From positions 2,525,501 to 2,589,500 of the forward strand of contig CP155577.1 in the NCBI GenBank assembly GCA_001306305.2: a DNA stretch of 64,000 bases. The letters run 5' to 3'. Positions 55,090 to 62,390 of this stretch are shown here, one piece after another. Every line of letters begins with the position of its first letter. Position 1 is the stretch's first letter. The DNA comes from Citromicrobium bathyomarinum (lineage in GTDB: Bacteria; Pseudomonadota; Alphaproteobacteria; Sphingomonadales; Sphingomonadaceae). Below the pieces are notes generated by a model. It was not told the DNA's origin and did not search any database. It was given only the letters and a program-made list of their open reading frames with translations. The translations under genes and the position numbers were made by a program.

Positions 55090-55200
55090 GAGCCGAGCGA
55101 CCCGCCGCAATTCACCTGGGCTGCTTCCTTCCGGACCTGACCCGGTGAGCGAACGCAAACGTCCACCCGACTCCCGCTCGCCACATGGCGAACTCGGCTC
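55090..55200 (-). ncRNA. ffs: Signal recognition particle 4.5S RNA
   Basis: On the minus strand I see the universally conserved SRP core GGTCAGGTCCGGAAGGAAGC, with the GGAA tetraloop region and the asymmetric loop AGCAG. The ends GAGCCGAG and CTCGGCTC pair perfectly, defining a hairpin of about 111 nt. A CCTTTTCC run follows. It is the partner of FtsY and Ffh. The exact ends may differ by a few bases. Confidence 0.92.
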
Positions 55201-55206
55201 AGGATT

Positions 55207-56094
55207 TCAAGCGCCGCTTTTGCGAATCCACTCGGCTACCACGCGCGCTGCATCGGCGAGTACGGCATCCGCCTCGGCGCTGGTGCCTTTTGGACGGTCG
55301 AGAAACGCCGCCAGCACGTAGCGCGAGCCGGACGGCGTTTCGAAAACCGCGATGTCGTTGAACTCGGGCTGCCCTTCCCCGCCGCAGGTTCCGGTCTTGT
55401 CGCCGGCGTTCCAGCCGTCCGGCAATCCGCCCCGCAGACGCGCCATGCCTGTGGATGTCTCCACCAGCCAGCCGTGCAGGATGCCGCGGTCGGTTGCGGA
55501 GAGCCGGTCGCCCCACAGCAGATTGCCGACCAGTTCGGCCTTCGCCCCGGGCGTCGTCGTATCGCGCGGATCGCCCGGCGCATTCTCGTTCAAGGTGGGC
55601 TCGTTGCGATCGAGCCGCGTCACGCGATCGCCAGCATCGCGCAGCCATGCAGTGAACGCCTCCGGCCCACCGAGTCGGACGAGCAGCAGATTGGCCGCAG
55701 TATTGTCGCTCAGCGTCACCGCGTGGTGCGCTGCCTCCAAACCGGACATCCAGCCGATCTGCGCGCGTCCTTTCGCGTAGGGTGCGTAGGAGAGAATATC
55801 GTCCGCCCCGAAATCCAGCCGTTCCTCACGCACACCCGGCGTTTCCAGCGCCATCGCCGCAAGCGCGAGTTTGAATGTGGAGCACATGGCAAAGCGCTCC
55901 GCCCCGCGATGCGCGAAAACGAGGCCTTCGTCCTGCGAGAAAAGGGCCAGGCCCAGCCGCCCGCCGGAAGCCGCCTCCAGTCGGTCGATCTGCGCGGCGA
56001 GCTGCTCGGTCGAAACCTCGGTCGGCTGTGACGGCGTCGAATGCGCAGCGCAGCCGGCCGTCGCCAGCGCAATCGCCCCGAGGAAGACTTTCAT
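55207..56094 (-). CDS. Class A beta-lactamase with Cys69/Cys238-type pair
   Basis: A 295-aa exported serine beta-lactamase. All class A motifs are intact: Ser72 in CSTFK (S70-x-x-K), SDN at 129-131, Glu165 and Asn169 in EPTLNE (Glu166 region), and KTG at 233-235. A Cys directly before the active Ser (residue 71) and 'KTGTCGG' (Cys237) correspond to Cys69 and Cys238, the disulfide seen in KPC, NMC-A, SME and GES carbapenemases. Thr237 and an Arg in 'TGMARLRGGLP' near position 220 also fit. The signal peptide is weakly lipobox-like ('LATAGCAAH'), so lipidation is possible. The spectrum is not provable from sequence. Confidence 0.92.
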   Translation of the reverse strand: MKVFLGAIALATAGCAAHSTPSQPTEVSTEQLAAQIDRLEAASGGRLGLALFSQDEGLVFAHRGAERFAMCSTFKLALAAMALETPGVREERLDFGADDILSYAPYAKGRAQIGWMSGLEAAHHAVTLSDNTAANLLLVRLGGPEAFTAWLRDAGDRVTRLDRNEPTLNENAPGDPRDTTTPGAKAELVGNLLWGDRLSATDRGILHGWLVETSTGMARLRGGLPDGWNAGDKTGTCGGEGQPEFNDIAVFETPSGSRYVLAAFLDRPKGTSAEADAVLADAARVVAEWIRKSGA

Positions 56095-56101
56095 CATCCG
56101 C

Positions 56102-56380
56102 TCAGCGGAAATTATCGGCGTAGGACTGCAGCTTGAGCGTCTTGGGCGGGGTCGCATGGACGCGCGCGGCAATGCCGTATTTCTCGGCATAGGCCTTCGC
56201 CTCGTCCTTGCTAGGGAAGGTCAGGATGACCTGCGCCTGCGTGTCGCCGCTGCCGGTCCAGCCCATCAGCGGATCGGGCCGCCGCGCTTCGGATTGCTCG
56301 AACTCGAGCACCCATTCATCGATACGCGCCTTGCCGCTCTGCATCGCGTTCTTGGGTCGCTGGTAAATACGTGCTGCCAT
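56102..56380 (-). CDS. ETC Complex I subunit, NDUFS4-like
   Basis: A 92-aa protein: 'MAARIYQRPKNAMQSGKARIDEWVLEF', 'DPLMGWTGSGDTQAQVILTF' and 'KDEAKAYAEKYGI' match the NDUFS4/18-kDa accessory-subunit family found in alphaproteobacterial respiratory Complex I. Its role is peripheral-arm assembly or stability. It lies eight bases upstream of the beta-lactamase start on the same strand, so the two may be cotranscribed, although function gives no reason for that. Confidence 0.88.
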   Translation of the reverse strand: MAARIYQRPKNAMQSGKARIDEWVLEFEQSEARRPDPLMGWTGSGDTQAQVILTFPSKDEAKAYAEKYGIAARVHATPPKTLKLQSYADNFR

Positions 56381-56395
56381 GGCGATCTCCCTAAT

Positions 56396-58891
56396 TCAGC
56401 CTTGCCCGCGTGAAAAGGCATTCTTCGTCTTGAGGCTTGCGACCTCGGTCCACGGCTCGTCCGGCCAGCGATGTTTCGGATAGCGGCCCTTCATATCCTT
56501 GCGCACATCGGCCCAGCTACCGCGCCAAAACGCGGGCAGATCGCGGGTCGCCTGCACCGGGCGCCCGGCGGGGCTAGTCAGCTTGAGCAACAGCGGCGAC
56601 GCACTCTTCCCTTGGCCGATCATAGGATGCCGATCGAGCCCGTAGAGCGCCTGCACGCGCACCTCGACCGCGGGCGCATCCTGCCCCTCGTAATCGATCG
56701 GGTGGTGCGTACCTGCGGGCGAGACGAATTCGCGCGGTGCGGCCTGATCCAGCCGCTGCCGCTCGTTCCAGTCGAGCTGGCCGAGCACCGCGTCGACCAG
56801 CTTGCCCTTGCTCACCGCGAGATCGCGGCGCCCCGCCAGAAGCGGCGCGAGCCAAAGTTCTGCGGTCTCGCGAAGAATCTCCGACGAAAGCCCCTCGATC
56901 CCCGCAAAACGCGCGCGGGCGAGCAGTGCGGCGGGGAGCAGTTCCCCCAGCTTGTCCAGAGCCTTGTCCACAAGCAGCGCCTGTACCGCATCCATGTCGG
57001 GCACCGGGTCCTGCCCCTTCGACAGGACCAGCGCCCCCAACCGCTCCTCGCGCCGCGCCTCGACCCGTTCCCCGGTCCAGCGCAGCGTTCGATGGAGCGC
57101 AATGCGCTCACCCAGCCACTGGCGCAGGTCCGCTTCTTCGAGCGCGGCGGCGGCGGTGATCCGTGCGCCCTGTGCCGAGCCCTGCGCATCGCCGATCACG
57201 CAATATTCGGCGCGCGCAACCGAAGATGTCGGGTCGAGCCGATAGCCCCGCCCATTCGCCGTCAGCCAGTCCTCGCCCGAATTATCTCGGCGCTTTGCTA
57301 TAAAACCTGGACGACCGGCGGCGAGGATGATGGCGAGTGGAACCTCAAGAACCGTTCGTGCTGAGCTTGTCGAAGCACGTTCGCGCCCACGCCGTTCGAC
57401 AGGCTCAGGGCGAACGGAGGTTAGATTTTGAGCAGCCGCAGCCCATCGCCCCGCCAGCTTGCGGCTCGCGTCGGCACGCCCGCCCCGCTCGCCATTCCAG
57501 CGAGAAAGCCGCGCCTCCAAATCCTCTCCGCGACCGCCCAGCCCGCGCTCCTGCAACAGCAGCACGAGCCGCGCCGCGCGCTCGGTACAGCCATGCCGCT
57601 CGCCGAACAGCACCATCGCCGCGCCAGCGGGATCGAGCGGCAGCTGCGCCATCGTCTCGCCCTGCGGCGTGATCCGCCCCTCCCCATCAAGCGCGCCGAG
57701 CGCCCGCAACTCCTCGCGCGCCGTCGCGAGAGAAGCTTCCGGGGGAGGATCGAGCCAGCGCAGATTGGCAGGTTCGCTCTCGCCCCACTGGGCCAGCGTC
57801 AGCACCAGCGGCGCGAGGTCGCTGGTGGCGATCTCGGGCGGCTCGAACGCCGGACGTCCCGCATGCGCCGCCTCCGCCCACAGGCGATAGGCCACACCCG
57901 GTACCTGCCGCGCCGCGCGCCCTGCCCGCTGCGTGGCGGAGGCCTGCGATGCCTGCACGGTCACCAGCCGGTTGCCGCCTGCCGCGCGGTCGTACTCAGC
58001 ACGCCGAGACAGCCCGCCATCGACAACCACGGTGACGCCCTCCAATGTCAGAGAGGTTTCCGCAATCGCGGTCGCCAGCACGATCCGGCGGCGACCCTCG
58101 GCATCGCGGCGGATCGCGGCGCGCTGGCCTGCCGGATCGACCTGCCCGTGCAGCGGCAGGATCACCGCGCCGCGCAAGCGATCCTCCAGCCGTTCGCGCA
58201 CCCGCTCGATCTCGCGCACGCCGGGCAGGAAGGCGAGGATGTCGCCCTCCTCCGCCCGCCACGCCTGCGCGACGGCATCGGCCATCGCATCCTCGAAGCG
58301 CTGCGTGCCGCTCGCGCCCAGCCACTCGATCCGCAGGGGATGGCTGCGCCCCTCGCTCTCGATCACCGGGCAATCGTTCATGAGCCCGGCGAACCGCTCT
58401 CCGTCGAGCGTGGCGGACATCACCACCAGCCGCAGATCCTCGCGCAGCACGCCCTGCGTCTCGAGCGCCAGCGCGAGGCCGAAATCGCTGTCCAGATGCC
58501 GTTCGTGCGCCTCGTCGAACAGCACGGCGGAGACGCCCGGCAATTCGGGGTCGGCGACGATGCGGTTGAGAAAAATCGCCTCGGTCAAGACGGTTACGCG
58601 CGTCTTTGCAGAGCGTTTCGAGTCGAGCCGCGTGAGATAACCGATCGTCTCGCCCGGCTTTTCCCCCAGCATTGCCGCCATCCGCTCAGCAGCGGCGCGA
58701 GCGGCAACGCGGCGGGGCGAGAGCAGCAGGACTTCGCCGGTGCACCAGTCCTCGCCCAGCAGCGCGGGCGCGACCGCGGTCGTCTTGCCCGCCCCTGGCG
58801 GCGCGACCAGCACCGCGTTGGGGCCATCGCGCAGCGCGGCCTTCAACTGCGCCAATACGGCATGGATGGGGAGACTGGAATCGTCGGGCAT
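56396..58891 (-). CDS. hrpB: ATP-dependent helicase HrpB, carrying a REP-like insert
   Basis: An 831-aa DEAH-box helicase. Walker A 'APPGAGKTTAVAPALL' near residue 40, DEAH box 'FDEAHERHLDSD', 'VVMSATLDG' and the HA2/HrpB C-terminal domain are all present. At about residues 490-514 the frame runs through a palindromic repeat (57351-57421), adding about 24 Arg/Ser/Pro/Glu-rich residues ('SVRPEPVERRGRERASTSSA') between the HA2 region and the HrpB-specific tail. The reading frame is preserved. ATG at 58891. HrpB's physiological role is poorly known. Confidence 0.93.
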   Translation of the reverse strand: MPDDSSLPIHAVLAQLKAALRDGPNAVLVAPPGAGKTTAVAPALLGEDWCTGEVLLLSPRRVAARAAAERMAAMLGEKPGETIGYLTRLDSKRSAKTRVTVLTEAIFLNRIVADPELPGVSAVLFDEAHERHLDSDFGLALALETQGVLREDLRLVVMSATLDGERFAGLMNDCPVIESEGRSHPLRIEWLGASGTQRFEDAMADAVAQAWRAEEGDILAFLPGVREIERVRERLEDRLRGAVILPLHGQVDPAGQRAAIRRDAEGRRRIVLATAIAETSLTLEGVTVVVDGGLSRRAEYDRAAGGNRLVTVQASQASATQRAGRAARQVPGVAYRLWAEAAHAGRPAFEPPEIATSDLAPLVLTLAQWGESEPANLRWLDPPPEASLATAREELRALGALDGEGRITPQGETMAQLPLDPAGAAMVLFGERHGCTERAARLVLLLQERGLGGRGEDLEARLSRWNGERGGRADASRKLAGRWAAAAQNLTSVRPEPVERRGRERASTSSARTVLEVPLAIILAAGRPGFIAKRRDNSGEDWLTANGRGYRLDPTSSVARAEYCVIGDAQGSAQGARITAAAALEEADLRQWLGERIALHRTLRWTGERVEARREERLGALVLSKGQDPVPDMDAVQALLVDKALDKLGELLPAALLARARFAGIEGLSSEILRETAELWLAPLLAGRRDLAVSKGKLVDAVLGQLDWNERQRLDQAAPREFVSPAGTHHPIDYEGQDAPAVEVRVQALYGLDRHPMIGQGKSASPLLLKLTSPAGRPVQATRDLPAFWRGSWADVRKDMKGRYPKHRWPDEPWTEVASLKTKNAFSRGQG
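57351..57421. repeat. REP-like palindrome inside hrpB
   Basis: A 23-base left arm (57352-57374, CCGTTCGTGCTGAGCTTGTC followed by GAA) pairs with a right arm ending at 57417 with 20 of 23 positions matching. The loop is about 20 bases. This sequence type, with GAGCTTGTCGAA / TTCGACAGGCTCAG, recurs in many sphingomonad genomes in my experience. I found no other copy in this window. Confidence 0.8.
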
Positions 58892-58942
58892 TGCCCCGCC
58901 TCTAACCCAGTCCGTCACCCCTGCGAAGGCGTCCTTCGCGGA

Positions 58943-59161
58943 TCACCCCCCCTCCCAGCCGAACACGTCCTCCACCCCCACGCCGAACAGGCGCGCGATG
59001 CGGAAGGCGGTCTCCAGGCTGGGGGAGTAGCGCCCCTGTTCGATGGCGATGATCGTGTGGCGCGTCACCCCCACCGCCTCGCCCAGCGCGGCCTGGCTCA
59101 TCTTGTCATGCTCCTCGCGCAGCTCGCGCACGCGGTTGGTGATCGGCGGGCGCTTACCCAT
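58943..59161 (-). CDS. XRE-family HTH regulator
   Basis: A 72-aa protein, one helix-turn-helix domain and almost nothing else: 'VRELREEHDKMSQAALGEAVGVTRHTIIAIEQGRYSPSLETAFRIARLFGVGVEDVF'. It matches the small YozG/Cro-like group. The frame begins at ATG 59161, 26 bases after the membrane-protein gene stop, so the two form one operon. It is the obvious candidate for binding the twin dyads at 59612-59668. Confidence 0.92.
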   Translation of the reverse strand: MGKRPPITNRVRELREEHDKMSQAALGEAVGVTRHTIIAIEQGRYSPSLETAFRIARLFGVGVEDVFGWEGG

Positions 59162-59187
59162 CGGACCGGCCCATCAGACGCCTCCCA

Positions 59188-59592
59188 TCAGATCGGCCTG
59201 CGGAACAGGACGATCTGGAACGCATATTCCGCCAGCTGCGCGACGATCAGCGCGCCGATGATGTGGTGGAACAGCATCCCGCCACTGGGCAGCGCGACGT
59301 AGGTCGCGCAGGCGGCAACCGCCAGCACGCCCATCACCATGCCCGACCAGTGCCCCGCCCGGTCGATGACGATCTTTTCCCGCTCGTCCGCCGGGGCGTT
59401 TGCTTCCTTGGGAGAGGCAATTGCGAGCCCGATCTGCGCGACGACCGAGAACACGACCACCGCGAGCACATAGGGGATCAGCGGCTCGATCACCGGAGCC
59501 TGCGGCGCCCCCGCGACCAGCTGCGCGTAGAACACGCCGGTCGCGAGCATGATCGCCCCCATGACCCACGCGGATTTTTCCCTGAACGACAT
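59188..59592 (-). CDS. Four-span membrane protein, DUF2178-like
   Basis: A 134-aa protein with four hydrophobic spans (about residues 8-27, 38-59, 80-102, 108-128) and a charged cytoplasmic loop 'SPKEANAPADEREKIVIDRAG'. Such proteins paired with a tiny XRE regulator are common (DUF2178 type); the cellular role is unknown. GGAGGAG lies about 12 bases upstream of the ATG at 59592. The first operator-like dyad lies 20-41 bases upstream of the ATG. Confidence 0.82.
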   Translation of the reverse strand: MSFREKSAWVMGAIMLATGVFYAQLVAGAPQAPVIEPLIPYVLAVVVFSVVAQIGLAIASPKEANAPADEREKIVIDRAGHWSGMVMGVLAVAACATYVALPSGGMLFHHIIGALIVAQLAEYAFQIVLFRRPI

Positions 59593-59611
59593 GATCGCGA
59601 ATCTCCTCCGT

Positions 59612-59633
59612 TATGTAGAACATTTTCTACATA
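59612..59633. promoter_or_regulatory. Operator-like dyad 1
   Basis: Perfect inverted repeat TATGTAGAA-CATT-TTCTACATA (9+4+9). The core TGTAGAA-N4-TTCTACA is shared with dyad 2. It is directly upstream of the membrane-protein/XRE operon. Confidence 0.75.
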
Positions 59634-59650
59634 GGAGAGCGCGAGCCGTA

Positions 59651-59668
59651 TGTCGAATATTTTCGACA
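59651..59668. promoter_or_regulatory. Operator-like dyad 2
   Basis: Perfect inverted repeat TGTCGAA-TATT-TTCGACA (7+4+7). Same layout as dyad 1 with one base pair changed per arm. Centre to centre the dyads are 37 bases apart, about three and a half helical turns. Confidence 0.75.
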
Positions 59669-59745
59669 CACCCCCCCTTGGCCGCCCCGGGGATATGGAG
59701 TTCGCGAGACTCCCGCAGTCAATGCGAAGTTGATATGTCCCCGGT

Positions 59746-60441
59746 ATGGATTGGCGACTTTTTCACGCATTTCTCAAATGGATTTGGCCGGCACTTTTTG
59801 GCGGTATCATAAGCTTACTCGCGCTATTAGTTGCTGCCTCTGGGGTTTGGCCTGAAGCGAAGGACAAAACCGCAGAAATAATAAGCAGTGGAGCAGAACT
59901 GCTGAACACACCCCTAATTTGGTTTTTTCTCACATTACTCATTGGCATTTGGCTCTTTTTACTCTTCTGGTCTGGAAGAAAAATAGACGGCTTGAGAGAT
60001 GATAAGGAAATCGCTCGTGATGCGTCACTCGCAAGTCGAGCCGAAGAGTTAGCGAGAGACATGCTTCAAGAAAGTGCTTCACTTCAACGCGCACGGATGC
60101 AGCGCCATTGGGCTGACGACAATGTGCTAGGCAGAGATAATTGGCTGGGAGCGCGGCGTGCAGAGGCCGTGGAACAGGAAGGCGCAGCCCACCGATTCGG
60201 GTTTCGGCTAGAATCTATCTTGGCAGAAACTAGAGAACGCGGAGTTCACATCAAAGATTGGGCTGTTGATCGGTGGGGAGCCGACGACCTCCGCTATTGG
60301 GCAAAGGCACTATTATTAATTGCGGGGGCTGCAAGGGCAGGGAAGCTGGAAGGGCGAACTCTGAGAGTTTCTTGGCATGAGCAAGTTTTAGGAACCGCTG
60401 ATGAACTCAAGAAACACGATGAGGAAAGGCACCGACCGTAA
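59746..60441 (+). CDS. AT-rich orphan membrane protein
   Basis: A 231-aa protein with two N-terminal spans (about residues 12-33 and 55-74) followed by a soluble, helical region rich in Glu, Ala and Arg ('SRAEELARDMLQESASLQRARMQRHW', 'RRAEAVEQEGAAHRFG') and Trp-containing 'DWAVDRWGADDLRYWAKAL'. I do not recognise a family. Base composition is unlike its neighbours: 59821-60000 has 80 G+C out of 180 (44%), against about 60% or more on either side. No strong Shine-Dalgarno. It ends four bases before the ispB stop. Probably acquired by transfer. Confidence 0.7.
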   Translation: MDWRLFHAFLKWIWPALFGGIISLLALLVAASGVWPEAKDKTAEIISSGAELLNTPLIWFFLTLLIGIWLFLLFWSGRKIDGLRDDKEIARDASLASRAEELARDMLQESASLQRARMQRHWADDNVLGRDNWLGARRAEAVEQEGAAHRFGFRLESILAETRERGVHIKDWAVDRWGADDLRYWAKALLLIAGAARAGKLEGRTLRVSWHEQVLGTADELKKHDEERHRP

Positions 60442-60445
60442 ATAA

Positions 60446-61468
60446 TTAAAACCCCCGCGCCACCGCGAAGTGCGCGGCTTCGACCATCGCTTCGCGCGCC
60501 TTGCCGTCGGGGAAGATCGACAGCGCATCCGCCGCCATCTGCGCGAAGTGCCGGGCGCGCTCGCGGGTGGCGGTGACGCAGTCGTGGCGTTCGACCAGCG
60601 ATACCGCGTGGGCGAGGTCTTCGTCGGAGGTGCGGTGGCCGAGGATTGCGGCCTCCCAGAACTTGCGCTCCTCCGCGTCGCCGCGCGCATAGGCGAGGAT
60701 GACCGGCAGGGTCATCTTGCCCTCGCGGAAGTCGTCGCCCCGGTCCTTGCCCATCTCGGCCGCGTCGGACGAATAGTCGAGCGCGTCGTCGACCAGCTGG
60801 AACGCGATGCCGAGGTTGCGACCGTAATCGTCGAGCGCCTGCTCCTCCGCGTCGCTGCATTCGGCGACCACCGCCGCAATGCGGCTGGCGGCGGCGAACA
60901 GCGCGGCGGTCTTGGAGCCGATGATGTCGAGATAGCGCTGCTCGCTGGTGGTGATCTTGCGCTGCGAGGTCAGCTGGGCAACCTCGCCCTCCGCGATGAT
61001 CGCGCTGGCCGAGCTGAGGATCTTCAGCACCTTCAGGCTGCCATCCTCGGTCATCAGCTCGAACGCGCGGCTGAACAGGAAATCGCCGACCAGCACGGTC
61101 GCCGGATTGCCGAAGATGATGTTCGCGGCGGCCTTGCCCCGACGCATCTCACTGCCGTCGACCACATCGTCGTGCAGCAGCGTGGCGGTGTGGATGAACT
61201 CGACCGCGGCGGCGAGCTTGTGGTGGCGCGTGCCGTTATAGCCGACCAGCTCCGCCCCGGCGAGCGTCAGCATCGGGCGCAGCCGCTTGCCTCCGCCCGA
61301 GATCAGGTGACCCGCAAGGCTCGGGATAAGCGGAATTTCGCTCTGCATCCGATCGAGGATCACGGTGTTGACCGCGTTCATTCCCGACGCGGTGAGCGAG
61401 AGCATCGCATCGATCGAGGCTTCGGGTGCGCCAGACGCTTTACGGAGTGGGACGATCTCGGCGGTCAT
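60446..61468 (-). CDS. ispB: All-trans polyprenyl diphosphate synthase
   Basis: A 340-aa trans-prenyltransferase making the side chain of ubiquinone. First Asp-rich motif 'LLHDDVVDGSEMRRG' and second 'QLVDDALDYSSD' are intact, with 'GGKRLRPML' near the N-terminus. Such enzymes make C40-C50 chains; sphingomonads typically use Q-10, so decaprenyl is plausible, but this is not provable here. ATG at 61468. The 192-base spacer upstream to 61661 has no gene I can support. Confidence 0.94.
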   Translation of the reverse strand: MTAEIVPLRKASGAPEASIDAMLSLTASGMNAVNTVILDRMQSEIPLIPSLAGHLISGGGKRLRPMLTLAGAELVGYNGTRHHKLAAAVEFIHTATLLHDDVVDGSEMRRGKAAANIIFGNPATVLVGDFLFSRAFELMTEDGSLKVLKILSSASAIIAEGEVAQLTSQRKITTSEQRYLDIIGSKTAALFAAASRIAAVVAECSDAEEQALDDYGRNLGIAFQLVDDALDYSSDAAEMGKDRGDDFREGKMTLPVILAYARGDAEERKFWEAAILGHRTSDEDLAHAVSLVERHDCVTATRERARHFAQMAADALSIFPDGKAREAMVEAAHFAVARGF

Positions 61469-61660
61469 TACAGCGGGCCATGGCCAAGCCCCGCGATCAT
61501 TTCAAGCATCATCGCGCATCGCGCTCATGCCCGCGTCGCAATCACTGTGCCCTTTTCGCCGCAGGTCGGGCGCGATTGCCGCCTGTGCCGCCGCAAGGTT
61601 GCGGCTGGTGCAAAAACCGCATAGAATTCTCCGTTCAGGGAAGAACTTGGAGATTTACTG

Positions 61661-61867
61661 ATGAAGTTTGGCAAAACCTTTGCCGTAGCAGCTGCTGCAA
61701 CCCTCGCCGTCGCGCCGATCGCGGCGCAGGCCGACGTCCGCACCGCAGCGCCGGTTTCGGATGAGAGCGAAATGGGCGGCGGCTACACTCCGCTGATCAT
61801 CCTCGCCATCGTCGGCCTGGGTATCGGCATTGCGGTTTCGGGCGACAGCGACAGCGTCAGCAACTAA
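61661..61867 (+). CDS. Small exported protein, paralogue 1
   Basis: A 68-aa protein: a signal peptide (about residues 1-24, ending AAQA), a short acidic stretch ('APVSDESEMGGG'), then one hydrophobic Gly/Ile-rich span ('PLIILAIVGLGIGIAVS') and an acidic C-terminus. GGAG is present ten bases upstream of the ATG. A clear terminator follows. It shares layout and opening (MK[FY]GK) with the gene at 62081. Function unknown. Confidence 0.8.
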   Translation: MKFGKTFAVAAAATLAVAPIAAQADVRTAAPVSDESEMGGGYTPLIILAIVGLGIGIAVSGDSDSVSN

Positions 61868-61895
61868 GCCGACGCATTATTTGCCTTTTCAGGTA

Positions 61896-61923
61896 GGGGC
61901 GCGGGGCAACTCGCGCCCTTTTT
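61896..61923 (+). terminator. Intrinsic terminator after paralogue 1
   Basis: GGGCGCG (61897-61903) pairs perfectly with CGCGCCC (61912-61918), followed by TTTTT. Confidence 0.75.
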
Positions 61924-62080
61924 CGTATCGGCTCTACGCGATATTGCCACAATTCGTCCTAAAATAGTCGCAAGAAGGGAACCTCCTTAAGGGTGGCACC
62001 TTCTGTACGTAAGGGCTGGTGACCGCTTGGTCTCTGGCCCTTTCGCTAATCGAGTTTCAATAGAAGGGGTTTAAAGACCT

Positions 62081-62308
62081 ATGAAGTACGGAAAGCTTAC
62101 CGCAGCGCTGGCCGGTGCCACGCTCGCCATCACCCCCCTCGCCGTGCAGGCGCAGACCCGCGATGCCGCGCCGGTCGAAAATGAAGACAGCCTCGCCGGT
62201 GGCGGTGCCATTGCAGGTATCGCCGCAGCAGCGCTGGTCGGCCTGGTCGTGGTTGCCGTCGTCACTTCGGATGACCGCGACATCAACGAACCGCCGCTGA
62301 GCGCCTGA
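62081..62308 (+). CDS. Small exported protein, paralogue 2
   Basis: A 75-aa protein with signal peptide (about residues 1-24, ending VQA), acidic 'APVENEDSLAGGG', then an Ala/Val-rich span ('AAALVGLVVVAVVTS') and an acidic tail. It is clearly related to the gene at 61661 ('DAAPVENEDSLAGGG' against 'TAAPVSDESEMGGG'). Upstream is a 160-base leader with several short repeats. A terminator follows. It has its own transcription unit, so the pair is probably differently controlled. Function unknown. Confidence 0.8.
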   Translation: MKYGKLTAALAGATLAITPLAVQAQTRDAAPVENEDSLAGGGAIAGIAAAALVGLVVVAVVTSDDRDINEPPLSA

Positions 62309-62333
62309 GCCTAACGCACAGGATCGAATACGG

Positions 62334-62362
62334 AAAAGGGGCGCTTCAGCGTCCCTTTTTTG
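62334..62362 (+). terminator. Intrinsic terminator after paralogue 2
   Basis: AAAAGGGGCGC pairs with GCGTCCCTTTT (one G-U) around a 4-base loop, then TT. Confidence 0.75.
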
Positions 62363-62390
62363 TTGCCTAAGTCTTGCTCGCCGCAGCGCA

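Noticed and set aside
60470-61624. A 384-codon frame opposite ispB
   Set aside because: ispB has both Asp-rich motifs intact; the plus-strand frame is a compositional shadow.
61469-61660. Short plus-strand Cys/Arg-rich frames in the ispB upstream spacer
   Set aside because: They run into the first small exported gene in another frame, have no Shine-Dalgarno and resemble nothing I know. The spacer is probably just promoter DNA.
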